Shown one piece after another: positions 56,666 through 64,000 of a DNA stretch of 64,000 nt; within the stretch, counting starts at the first letter, position 1, and every line of letters begins with the position of its first letter. The notes beneath the pieces were generated by a model. It searched no databases. It was not told the DNA's origin and saw nothing but the letters and a program-made list of their open reading frames with translations. Source of the stretch: Flavobacterium cheniae (GTDB taxonomy: Bacteria; Bacteroidota; Bacteroidia; Flavobacteriales; Flavobacteriaceae); contig NZ_SNZC01000005.1 of the NCBI RefSeq assembly GCF_004363695.1, forward strand, positions 62,001 through 126,000. Reading direction: 5' to 3'. The position numbers and the translations under genes are program-made.

Positions 56666-56695
56666 GCATTTCATCGATTTTTTTATACATTTTAT
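56666..56695 (+). promoter_or_regulatory. Paired direct repeat, candidate LytTR-type operator
   Basis: GCATTTCAT (56666-56674) and ACATTTTAT (56687-56695), both continuing as CGATT, with a 21-bp period. They point toward the giant gene, 86 bases upstream of its -7 element. The motif matches the pair upstream of 12618 and resembles the repeat I know for E. coli YpdB. Confidence 0.55.
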
Positions 56696-56780
56696 CGATT
56701 TTTTTGCTGTTTTTTACCAACAATGCAAGGTTTTCACAAAACCACCTTTAATTGTGATGTAAAATATTCTATTTTATTGC

Positions 56781-56788
56781 TATATTTG
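56781..56788 (+). promoter_or_regulatory. -7 element of the giant type IX-secreted gene
   Basis: TATATTTG, 107 bases before the ATG at 56896, giving a long leader. The -33 TTG is at a non-standard distance (about 26 bases), consistent with activator dependence. Confidence 0.5.
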
Positions 56789-56895
56789 TTTTTGTATAGT
56801 CTAAAATTAGCATTTCATTCATTTACGAGGAAATTCAAATCTTGGATTTAAAAAAGATAAAAAAAATCAAAACAAAGAATACAAACCCCCTATTT

Positions 56896-59800
56896 ATGAA
56901 ACAGAATTACAATTTATTAACCCATTCTAATGCACTAACACTTGCATGGAATAACTTTTTTCTGAAAGGTAAAACACAAACAATCAGCTTATTTGTGATA
57001 TTTTTTACACTTTTTGGATTTTCTGATGCTTTTGGACAATTTCCAGGAAATGACAATGTCGCTGGAGCTGCTAAAATTTTTAACGTTCCTGCTGGAGTAA
57101 CCTCAGTAACAGCTTCTGCATGGGGTGCTGGTGGTGGTGGTGGTGGCTCAAGCACAAACGGAGCTGGTGGTAACGGTGGTGGTGGTGGTGGTGCTACTAC
57201 TAGAGTTATTGCAGTAACTGGAGGAACAACTACTTTTACATACACCGTTGGTGGTGCTGGTACTGCTGGAGCCGCTGGGGCAACGGGAGGTAACGGTGGG
57301 TTATCAAACATAACTTCATTAGCACCTGCTACTAACATGATTGCAAATGGAGGTACTGGAGGTAGAGCAAATGCATTAGCATTGAACCTTCCTGTTAATA
57401 GCGCAGGAGGTACTGCTTCTGGCGGAACAACAAACAACACAGGAAGTAATGGTATCTTGGGCGGAGCTTCGGGTGGAAACGGAGGTAACTCTGCTACTGT
57501 TATTGGAATATTTGGTGCTGGTGGTAATGGTCAAACAAATAACCCAGGATTACCAGGAACAATTCCAGGTGGCGGTGGTGGTGGTGGTGAACGCGGAGGC
57601 GGTAACCAACCAGGTGGCGCAGGAGCAAATGGCCAAGTATCTTTTCAATATATTGGAGTAACAAACATTACTCCTAATCCAGTTTGTGTAGGTAGTACAA
57701 TCACAATAACTGGATTTAATTTTAACCTTGGAGCAACAACAATTACCGTAAACGGAACTGCTTGTACAAGTGTAACTGTAGTGAATGCAACAACTATAAC
57801 AGCTGTTATCGCAGCTGGAACAACTTCAGGAACAGTAGTTATAACAAACCCTAACGGAACTAATAATGGACAAACTTTAACTGTTAATCCTTTACCAGCA
57901 GCTATAGCTGGTGGTTCAGCAACTGTTTGTACAGGCGCTTCTACACCAGCATTTACAAGTGCAACAGGTGGAGGAACTTGGTCTGTAATTCCTGGAACAG
58001 GAACTGCTAGTATTTCAGTAGGCGGTGTTTTAACAGGCACAACTGCAGGTACAGTTACCGTAAGATATACATTACCAACAGGATGTTTCGTGAATTCTGG
58101 AACTATAACAATAGAACAAACCCCTGGCGCAATAGCAGGTGGTTCAGCAACAGTATGTAATGGAGCATCAACTCCTGCCTTTACAAATCCAAATGCAGGC
58201 GGAACATGGTCTGTACTAAACGGAACAGGTACGGCAACTATAACTGGTGGAGGAGTTCTTACAGGAACTTCACCTGGTACTGTAACCGTAAGATATACTA
58301 TTGGGACATGTACTCCTGCTACATTCAATGTAACGGTAGTTGCACCCCCACCAGCAATTGGCGGTGGCGCTATTACAGTTTGTACTGGTGCTAATACGCC
58401 AGCTTTTACTAACGCAACTGGAGGAGGAACATGGTCTATTATTAACGGTACAGGTTCTGCTACAATAAACCCTGCTACTGGTGTAGCAACAGGTGTTACA
58501 GCAGGAGATGTAACCGTAGTTTATACGGTTTCAGGATGTAGTACAACTACAAACTTAACCGTAACAACCGTACCGGTAGTAGTTACTGGCCCAACACCAA
58601 CAAATGCCGCTACTGGAATTTGTTATTCTGGTGTAGGAGCAATTTCAAGTATTTCTTGGGGAGCTTCAAGCGGCGCTTCTTCTTACGATGTTTATTTTGG
58701 AGCAGGAAGTGTTCCTGGAACAGTTACTGCTAACGTAGCTACAAATTCATATAACACAGGAGCTTTAGCAGCAAGTACAACATACTTTTGGAGAGTGGTT
58801 GCTATAAATGCTTGTGGAAACGCAGTTACTTCTGCAACTTTCTCTTTTACAACAGCTGCAGCGCCATGTGTACCTTCTTATTGTGTACCAACTTTCACAA
58901 GTGGAGTTGAACCAATTAGTAATGTAACTTTTAATACAATTAACAATACAAGTGCAAATGTTTGTAGTGCTGGTTTACAATATGAAGACTTCTCTGGAAC
59001 AAGCACAACAGTTATTAAATCTTCTATTTATAACCTATCTGTAACAGGAAACACTTGTGGAAATTTCACAAACAACATAAGAGCTTATGTTGACTGGAAT
59101 ATTGATGGTGATTTCCTTGACGCTGGAGAGAGTTTCGATATAGGAACCATAACTAACTCTGCAACCGGAATAGCAACACTACCTATTACAATTCCAGCTG
59201 GTGCCACAACAGGTGTTGCCAGAATGCGTATTATGAAAAGATTTGGTGGCTATCCAACTTCAGCTTGTCAAACTGGTGCTGGTTTTGGACAAGCAGAAGA
59301 TTATAGTTTAAATATCATTGAGCCTGCAAATTGTACTGGAATGCCTTTAGCGGGTACAGCAACACCAGCAACTCAAACAATAACTACAGGAACTTCTACA
59401 AATATATCTGTAGTTGGTTATTCTACAAATTTAGGAATCACGTTCCAATGGCAACAAGCAACAGCTCCGGCTGGACCTTATACAAATGTTGTTGGCGGAA
59501 GTGGAGCAACAACTGCGACCTATACAACACCAAACTTAGCGACACCTACCTATTATATATGTGTTGTTACTTGTACAAATAGTAGCTTAAGTGCTAACTC
59601 AACTGTAGCCGAAGTTTTAGTTGCTAATCAAGTTTTAGTTAGCGGCCTTGGCACGAACAATGTAAATTGTGGTACCAATGTAGTATTAAAAGACCATGCA
59701 GGTGATGCAAACTATGGAAATGCTAGAGATGATTGGTCTGCATTAAATGTTACTTCAACTGCTGTTGTAAACATCAGCGGAACCTATGATACTCAAAGTG

Positions 59801-62800
59801 GTAGTGATGGTATCATCTTATATGACGGTGTAGGAATTTTAGGAACACAATTAGCAGTTTACACAGGAACTGGAACTATTAATTACACAGGAACACCTGG
59901 GCAAACCATAACAGTAAGATTTGTATCAAACGGTTCTGTTGTAGCATCAGGTTTTGTACTAAATGTAACTTACAGCGGAAATTGTAATATTCCTTGTGTG
60001 GCACCTACTGCATTACCTACTGCATTATCTTTAACAGCAACAGGTACTGTAATTTCAGGAGCATTTACACATGCGGTTCCACAACCTGACAACTACCTTG
60101 TAGTTGTTAGTACTAACCCAGTTGCCCCTACTCCTGCAAACGGTACAAGTTATGCAGTTGGAGCTACAGTGGGTGCTGGTTATACTGTAGTTGCAAATGG
60201 AACTAATAATTCTTTTTCTGCATCAGGACTATTAAACTCAACTACTTATTACATATACGTATTCTCATTTAATAGATTATGTATTGGAGGCCCTTTATAT
60301 TTAGGAAACTTAAACGGAAGCATTACTACAACTGCTACTGATCCTTACTGTATAGCCACATCTAACGTAAGTACACGATATATTGAAAACATATTCACAG
60401 TTGGAGCAATTACTAACTTAAATAATATGGGAACTGGTAGAGCTCCAAGTGGCTATGCCGACTATACTGCTTCTACCCCAGTTACTCAAATTCCAGGAGG
60501 TGGTGTTGCAATCGATTATTTACTAAGAGTTTCAAGACAGTTTATTAGCATGTGGGTTGACTGGAACAATGATGGAGACTTCGTAGATGGTGGAGAGGCT
60601 GTTTATACCTCTACTGCCGTTCAAACCATTGAAGGAACAGGAGGATTTGTAGTTCCGCCAGCACAACCATTAGGAACGTACAGAATAAGAATCAGAACAC
60701 ACGAAACAGTATCTGCAATTAATCCTTGTACCTCGCCTTATCCAACAGGTGAAACAGAGGATTACAGATTAGTTGTAGTTGCAGACTGTTTAGCAAAACC
60801 AGTTGCTCTATACGATGGATCACGATGTGATAACGGAACAGTTGTTTTGGGAGTAGAAGGTTCTGCTGGAGTAACTGAATTTAGATTTTACGATTCATTA
60901 TATGGTGGTAACTTAATAGGAACGCAAGCAGCTGTACCAGGAACAACTAACTGGACAACTCCTTTCTTAACTGCAACTACTAAATATTATGTTACTGCTT
61001 TTAACGGAAGTTGTGAATCATGGTATAGAGAAGAAATTATAGCAACTGTAAATCCTACAGCTAACATTGTAGTTACACCTTCTGTTCCAGAAGTGTGTGG
61101 TGAAAATAATGTTGTTCAAATTGACGCAGGTGGTGACGAAGTAATTGACTACTTAGTTAATGAAGAATTTGAAGGTGGTTTGGGAACAATGGTAAGATTC
61201 AACGTAGCAGGTCAAGCAAACGTTGACACGCAATGGACAGGAAGAACAAGTCCGTATGTTCCAGTTGGATCTGTATGGAAACCAGCCCTTACATCAAGAG
61301 CTATTGGAAATGGATTTGCTTTAGCTAATTCCGATTTTACAGCACCAAACCCTAAAGACACACAACTTAGAACAGCTGTATTAGACGCATCTGCTTACAG
61401 TGATTTAACATTAAGCTTTAGACATCATTTCTCTTATTATCCAGGAGAGCCTGTACAATTTGGTTATGTTGATGTTTCAACAGATGGTGGGGCTTCTTGG
61501 CCAACAACTTTAGCAACTTATACGTCAAACCAAGGATTTGCTGGGCAATTCTCGACCGTAAATATAGATTTATCTGCATTTGCCGGACAACCAAGTTTAA
61601 TGGTTCGCTTTAGATATTACCTGGCTGGAGGATCAGCATGGTGTAATGGCTGGGCTATTGATGATGTACAATTATATGGTACGCGTCCATTAAACACAAC
61701 ATTTACATGGACAGGTGGAACAGTTGATGCATTTATCGACCCAGCTTGTTCAACACCTTACGTAGCACAAGCAGTATCAACTGTGTATGTTAGACCTACG
61801 GCTTTACAGTTAGCTTCAACTTCATGGTCGTTTACAGCAAATGCAACACTTGGTAATGGATGTCCAATATCAGAATTTATTGTAATTAATAATAAAACTA
61901 AACTTTGGAAGGGTAATGTTGACAACAATTGGTACAACGCAAACAACTGGGAACCAGTAGGTGTACCAGATGCAAATACTTGTGTATTTATATACCCAGG
62001 AACTCCAGCTATTAATACTTCAAATATTAATACTGCAACTAATGATGGTTTTGCAAAAACCGTAACTGTTAGACCTTCTGGAGTACTTACAATACATCCA
62101 GGTAATGATTTAACTGTAACTGATAACGTTACTGTTGATGCTGGAGGAACATTCAATATTGAAAACTCAGGAAGTTTAATTCAAGTTAACAATTTAGCTA
62201 ATAGTGGTAACATTTCAATGAGAAGAAATGTCAACTTAAGAAAACTAGATTATGTGTATTGGTCTTCACCAGTAGCAAATTTCCAAGTAAGCGCAGTATC
62301 GCCTGGTACATCGGCTGGATATAGATTCAAATGGATTCCAACAATTGGAACTAATCTTAATGGTTGGGGTAACTGGACAGCAGCTAACGAAGCAATGGTA
62401 GCCGGAAAAGGTTACATTGTAAGAGGCCCTAATACGTACACTACAGTTCTTCAAAACTTTACCGCTAACTTTGTAGGTGTTCCTAATAATGGTATTATCA
62501 ATATGCCTATAAGCAGAGGTATTTATGATGGTGCTGATTATGCAACAGGAGCATCAGCAACTCTAGCTACAAGAGATGATGACAACTGGAATTTAATTGG
62601 TAACCCATATCCTTCAGCTGTAAATGCTAATTTATTCTTAGCTACTAATACAAACATTGCAGGATTCATCAAGTATTGGACACATGGTACTTTACCATCA
62701 GCGGTTACATCTGATCCGTTTTACAACAATTATGCTCAAAACTATACTGTTGGAGATTATGTAACTTACAATGCTACTGGAGCTAATCCAGCAATTGGAA

Positions 62801-63630
62801 ATGGAAATATTGCTGCAGGTCAAGGATTCTTTGTATTAATGAACCACAGTTCTGCCGCTACAACCGAAAATGTAGTTTTCAATAATAGCATGAGAAGAAA
62901 TGATTACAGAAATGATATTTTCTACAGAAACGCGAATGTAACCGACGCGGGTAGTGAAGAAAAACACAGAATTTGGTTAAATTTAATTACACCTTCTTCA
63001 ACTTCAAGCACAACTTTGATTGGTTATATAGCTGGTGCAACTAATGAACTAGACCGTATGTTTGATGCACCTGCTTTAGATGTAAAAACGAATTTTGAAT
63101 TGTATTCTTTCTCAAATGCAGACAAATTAAATATTCAAGGTAAGGCATTGCCATTTAATAATGAAGATTTAATACCATTAGGGGTTAAAATCTCACAAAA
63201 TGGAATACACACTTTAGGAATTTCAACAGTTGATGGTCTATTTACAGATACTGCTCAAAACATTTATTTAGAAGATAAAACATTAGGAATAACTCACGAT
63301 TTACGTGTTGCTCCGTATAGTTTTACTGGAGCAGTAGGTAACTACGAAAATCGTTTTGTTTTGAAATTCAATAATGCGACTTTAGGAAATGAAGACTTTA
63401 CTGCTAATGCAGTAACTGTTTATACAAATGAATTTATCAACATTACTGCAACGAATCAAACTATTAAATCTGTTAAAATTTATGATTTATTAGGACGCGT
63501 TTTAGGAACATTTGATAATGTAAATTCAGAAACATTTACTAGCAAAAACATTGCAAAAACTCAAACTGCTTTATTAGTAGAAGTTAAACTTGACAATGGT
63601 GCAACCAAAACTTACAAAGTGATTTTCTAA
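56896..63630 (+). CDS. Giant multidomain type IX-secreted protein (2244 aa)
   Basis: Start ATG at 56896, with a long signal peptide (residues 1-48, ending SDAFGQ). In order: a Gly-rich domain (about 55-200, AWGAGGGGGGSS); an IPT/TIG-like domain (256-330); three 76-residue tandem repeats (334-561); an Fn3-like domain (565-654); GEVED domain 1 (VDWNIDGDFLDAGESFD, 662-808); an Ig-like unit; a CUB-like domain (912-1032); an Fn3-like domain; GEVED domain 2 (VDWNNDGDFVDGGEAV, 1149-1295); a MAM/jelly-roll-like domain (about 1419-1598); a beta-helix-like NGNW-type unit; and a YWSSPV/NPYPSA module (1785-2020). The C-terminal 75 residues resemble a type C T9SS sorting signal (VKIYDLLGRVLGTF ... LLVEVKLDNG). 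No catalytic site is evident; it is likely an adhesin or matrix protein. Confidence 0.88.
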   Translation: MKQNYNLLTHSNALTLAWNNFFLKGKTQTISLFVIFFTLFGFSDAFGQFPGNDNVAGAAKIFNVPAGVTSVTASAWGAGGGGGGSSTNGAGGNGGGGGGATTRVIAVTGGTTTFTYTVGGAGTAGAAGATGGNGGLSNITSLAPATNMIANGGTGGRANALALNLPVNSAGGTASGGTTNNTGSNGILGGASGGNGGNSATVIGIFGAGGNGQTNNPGLPGTIPGGGGGGGERGGGNQPGGAGANGQVSFQYIGVTNITPNPVCVGSTITITGFNFNLGATTITVNGTACTSVTVVNATTITAVIAAGTTSGTVVITNPNGTNNGQTLTVNPLPAAIAGGSATVCTGASTPAFTSATGGGTWSVIPGTGTASISVGGVLTGTTAGTVTVRYTLPTGCFVNSGTITIEQTPGAIAGGSATVCNGASTPAFTNPNAGGTWSVLNGTGTATITGGGVLTGTSPGTVTVRYTIGTCTPATFNVTVVAPPPAIGGGAITVCTGANTPAFTNATGGGTWSIINGTGSATINPATGVATGVTAGDVTVVYTVSGCSTTTNLTVTTVPVVVTGPTPTNAATGICYSGVGAISSISWGASSGASSYDVYFGAGSVPGTVTANVATNSYNTGALAASTTYFWRVVAINACGNAVTSATFSFTTAAAPCVPSYCVPTFTSGVEPISNVTFNTINNTSANVCSAGLQYEDFSGTSTTVIKSSIYNLSVTGNTCGNFTNNIRAYVDWNIDGDFLDAGESFDIGTITNSATGIATLPITIPAGATTGVARMRIMKRFGGYPTSACQTGAGFGQAEDYSLNIIEPANCTGMPLAGTATPATQTITTGTSTNISVVGYSTNLGITFQWQQATAPAGPYTNVVGGSGATTATYTTPNLATPTYYICVVTCTNSSLSANSTVAEVLVANQVLVSGLGTNNVNCGTNVVLKDHAGDANYGNARDDWSALNVTSTAVVNISGTYDTQSGSDGIILYDGVGILGTQLAVYTGTGTINYTGTPGQTITVRFVSNGSVVASGFVLNVTYSGNCNIPCVAPTALPTALSLTATGTVISGAFTHAVPQPDNYLVVVSTNPVAPTPANGTSYAVGATVGAGYTVVANGTNNSFSASGLLNSTTYYIYVFSFNRLCIGGPLYLGNLNGSITTTATDPYCIATSNVSTRYIENIFTVGAITNLNNMGTGRAPSGYADYTASTPVTQIPGGGVAIDYLLRVSRQFISMWVDWNNDGDFVDGGEAVYTSTAVQTIEGTGGFVVPPAQPLGTYRIRIRTHETVSAINPCTSPYPTGETEDYRLVVVADCLAKPVALYDGSRCDNGTVVLGVEGSAGVTEFRFYDSLYGGNLIGTQAAVPGTTNWTTPFLTATTKYYVTAFNGSCESWYREEIIATVNPTANIVVTPSVPEVCGENNVVQIDAGGDEVIDYLVNEEFEGGLGTMVRFNVAGQANVDTQWTGRTSPYVPVGSVWKPALTSRAIGNGFALANSDFTAPNPKDTQLRTAVLDASAYSDLTLSFRHHFSYYPGEPVQFGYVDVSTDGGASWPTTLATYTSNQGFAGQFSTVNIDLSAFAGQPSLMVRFRYYLAGGSAWCNGWAIDDVQLYGTRPLNTTFTWTGGTVDAFIDPACSTPYVAQAVSTVYVRPTALQLASTSWSFTANATLGNGCPISEFIVINNKTKLWKGNVDNNWYNANNWEPVGVPDANTCVFIYPGTPAINTSNINTATNDGFAKTVTVRPSGVLTIHPGNDLTVTDNVTVDAGGTFNIENSGSLIQVNNLANSGNISMRRNVNLRKLDYVYWSSPVANFQVSAVSPGTSAGYRFKWIPTIGTNLNGWGNWTAANEAMVAGKGYIVRGPNTYTTVLQNFTANFVGVPNNGIINMPISRGIYDGADYATGASATLATRDDDNWNLIGNPYPSAVNANLFLATNTNIAGFIKYWTHGTLPSAVTSDPFYNNYAQNYTVGDYVTYNATGANPAIGNGNIAAGQGFFVLMNHSSAATTENVVFNNSMRRNDYRNDIFYRNANVTDAGSEEKHRIWLNLITPSSTSSTTLIGYIAGATNELDRMFDAPALDVKTNFELYSFSNADKLNIQGKALPFNNEDLIPLGVKISQNGIHTLGISTVDGLFTDTAQNIYLEDKTLGITHDLRVAPYSFTGAVGNYENRFVLKFNNATLGNEDFTANAVTVYTNEFINITATNQTIKSVKIYDLLGRVLGTFDNVNSETFTSKNIAKTQTALLVEVKLDNGATKTYKVIF
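57895..58578 (+). repeat. Three tandem 228-bp coding repeats
   Basis: Units start at 57895, 58123 and 58351, each exactly 76 codons. Conserved words: ATVC.GA.TPAFT, GGTWS, GTGTA.I, GVLTGT and GTVTVRYT. The length is constant but the sequence has diverged, so the repeats are older than a recent slip duplication. Confidence 0.85.
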
Positions 63631-63651
63631 TTAAAAATCTCAAAATAATTT

Positions 63652-63683
63652 AAAAAAGGCTAACAATTATGTTAGCCTTTTTT
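63652..63683 (+). terminator. Terminator of the giant gene
   Basis: AAAAAAGGCTAACA (63652-63665) and TGTTAGCCTTTTTT (63670-63683), a perfect 14-bp stem with a 4-base loop. Confidence 0.88.
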
Positions 63684-63803
63684 TTGTTTTACCAAATCCG
63701 CAACCAATACAACTTAAAAAAATGAAAAGTGTTTATTTATCGATATAGCCTTCTAAAGTTATCAACAAAATAACGTTTTCTTAACAAATGTTTCATTTTA
63801 AGC

Positions 63804-63833
63804 TTGCTCAATTCACATAAAAAAGTATTTTTG
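63804..63833 (+). promoter_or_regulatory. Promoter of the last, partial gene
   Basis: TTG (63804-63806), 19 bases, TATTTTTG (63826-63833), 48 bases before the ATG. Confidence 0.65.
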
Positions 63834-63881
63834 TGTCAAAATCAACACAATCAACTATAAACTACAATTTATTAACTTAAA

Positions 63882-64000
63882 ATGAAAACTCTTCCCTACT
63901 CTTGGAAAAACTTTCTGGTTTTTCTATTTTTTATTTTTACTACTATTACGTTTGCGCAAAGTGGAAATGATAATTGCTCGAGTGCAACTGCCTTAACACT
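63882..64000 (+). CDS. N-terminal part of another secreted surface protein (cut by window end)
   Basis: Only 39 codons are visible. MKTLPYSWKNFLVFLFFIFT and TITFAQ form a signal peptide, followed by SGNDNCSSATALT, the NDNC start that opens many flavobacterial type IX-secreted adhesin-like proteins. It probably continues the cluster of surface proteins. No domain can be identified yet. Confidence 0.7.
   Translation, partial: MKTLPYSWKNFLVFLFFIFTTITFAQSGNDNCSSATALT

Larger units (their letters stand above)
56436..56895. other. 460-base divergent regulatory region between two type IX-secreted protein genes
   Basis: No reading frame is supported. It holds: TATCTTTG on the minus strand (56470-56463) for the left gene; GCATTTCATC (56525-56534); the inverted repeat TTGAATT/AATTCAA (about 56637-56660); the paired repeats at 56666-56695; TATATTTG on the plus strand (56781-56788) for the right gene; and T-rich stretches. 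Confidence 0.6.

Noticed and set aside
56907-57440. 177-codon minus-strand frame with long proline runs
   Set aside because: It mirrors the glycine-rich codons of the real gene; the Pro runs are the complement of GGT/GGA runs.
57645-58328. 227-codon open frame on the minus strand, antisense to the giant gene
   Set aside because: It is rich in Val/Pro/Ala, has no homology signal, and results from the codon pattern of the 76-codon repeats read backward.
57895-58578. Possible CRISPR-like array from three equal 228-bp repeats
   Set aside because: The units are in-frame coding, too long and too diverged for CRISPR repeats, and there are no spacers or cas genes.
63731-63770. Third LytTR-like pair before the last partial gene (TTATCGATA and TTATCAAC, 22 bp apart)
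   Set aside because: The similarity is limited to TTATC and the CATTTCAT part is missing, so it is not convincing.

Overview
The window is an AT-rich chromosomal segment of a member of the Bacteroidota, almost certainly Flavobacteriaceae and close to Flavobacterium. The evidence is the gene families (SusC/SusD pair, Por/type IX-secreted giant proteins, GLPGLI-like and DUF2851 proteins), promoters of the TTG-N18/19-TAnnTTTG type, and the near absence of Shine-Dalgarno sequences except at rpsU. There is no rRNA operon, CRISPR array, insertion sequence or prophage. I found no large novel enzymatic system. The less ordinary material lies in regulation, small genes and surface proteins.

Layout. 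1-6.6 kb: end of a hybrid histidine kinase, a purine nucleoside phosphorylase/lpxK pair, a Nif3-like/coiled-coil pair, rluF and two small genes. 6.7-12.8 kb: a 1979-residue type IX-secreted protein, then a DUF3467 gene. 13.3-28.1 kb, all on the minus strand: the core information block, read from high to low coordinates as rpsU, xerC-type recombinase, hpf, tRNA-Thr, tRNA-Tyr, tRNA-Thr, tuf, tRNA-Trp, secE, nusG, rplK, rplA, rplJ, rplL, rpoB, rpoC. 28.2-33.6 kb: acyl-CoA dehydrogenase, a helix-hairpin-helix protein, an NSS-family sodium symporter with a 51-residue membrane partner, a PspC-like protein and a DUF2851 protein. 33.7-38.8 kb: a PNGase F-like secreted protein, a cystathionine beta-synthase-type enzyme and an outer-membrane porin. 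38.9-43.5 kb: a SusC/SusD outer-membrane uptake pair. 43.7-47.1 kb: rnhB, lipB and lysS.

47.1-51.4 kb looks like a copper-handling locus. A TonB-dependent receptor with the CxxxM and HxM residues of OprC/NosA-type copper receptors lies downstream of a Met/His-rich lipoprotein and a small Cys-rich protein. Two small secreted LTxxQ-type proteins are divergent from them. 51.5-54.5 kb: an overlapping three-gene unit (PLP desulfhydrase/deaminase family, glucosaminidase-LysM lipoprotein, hemL). 54.6-64.0 kb: a cluster of type IX-secreted proteins: a 612-residue protein, a divergent 2244-residue multidomain protein, and the start of a third.

Regulatory signals. The two giant secreted-protein genes (starts 12618 and 56896) each have, upstream and pointing toward the gene, a pair of direct repeats resembling [GA]C[AC]TTT[CT]ATCG with a 20- or 21-bp period, which is the layout of a LytTR-type response-regulator operator. 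rpsU carries a full 8-base Shine-Dalgarno, fitting bS21-dependent autoregulation. Two copies of a hairpin-forming intergenic element occur at 36.8 and 45.2 kb. Several terminators have U-tracts that run into, or end just before, the next start codon.
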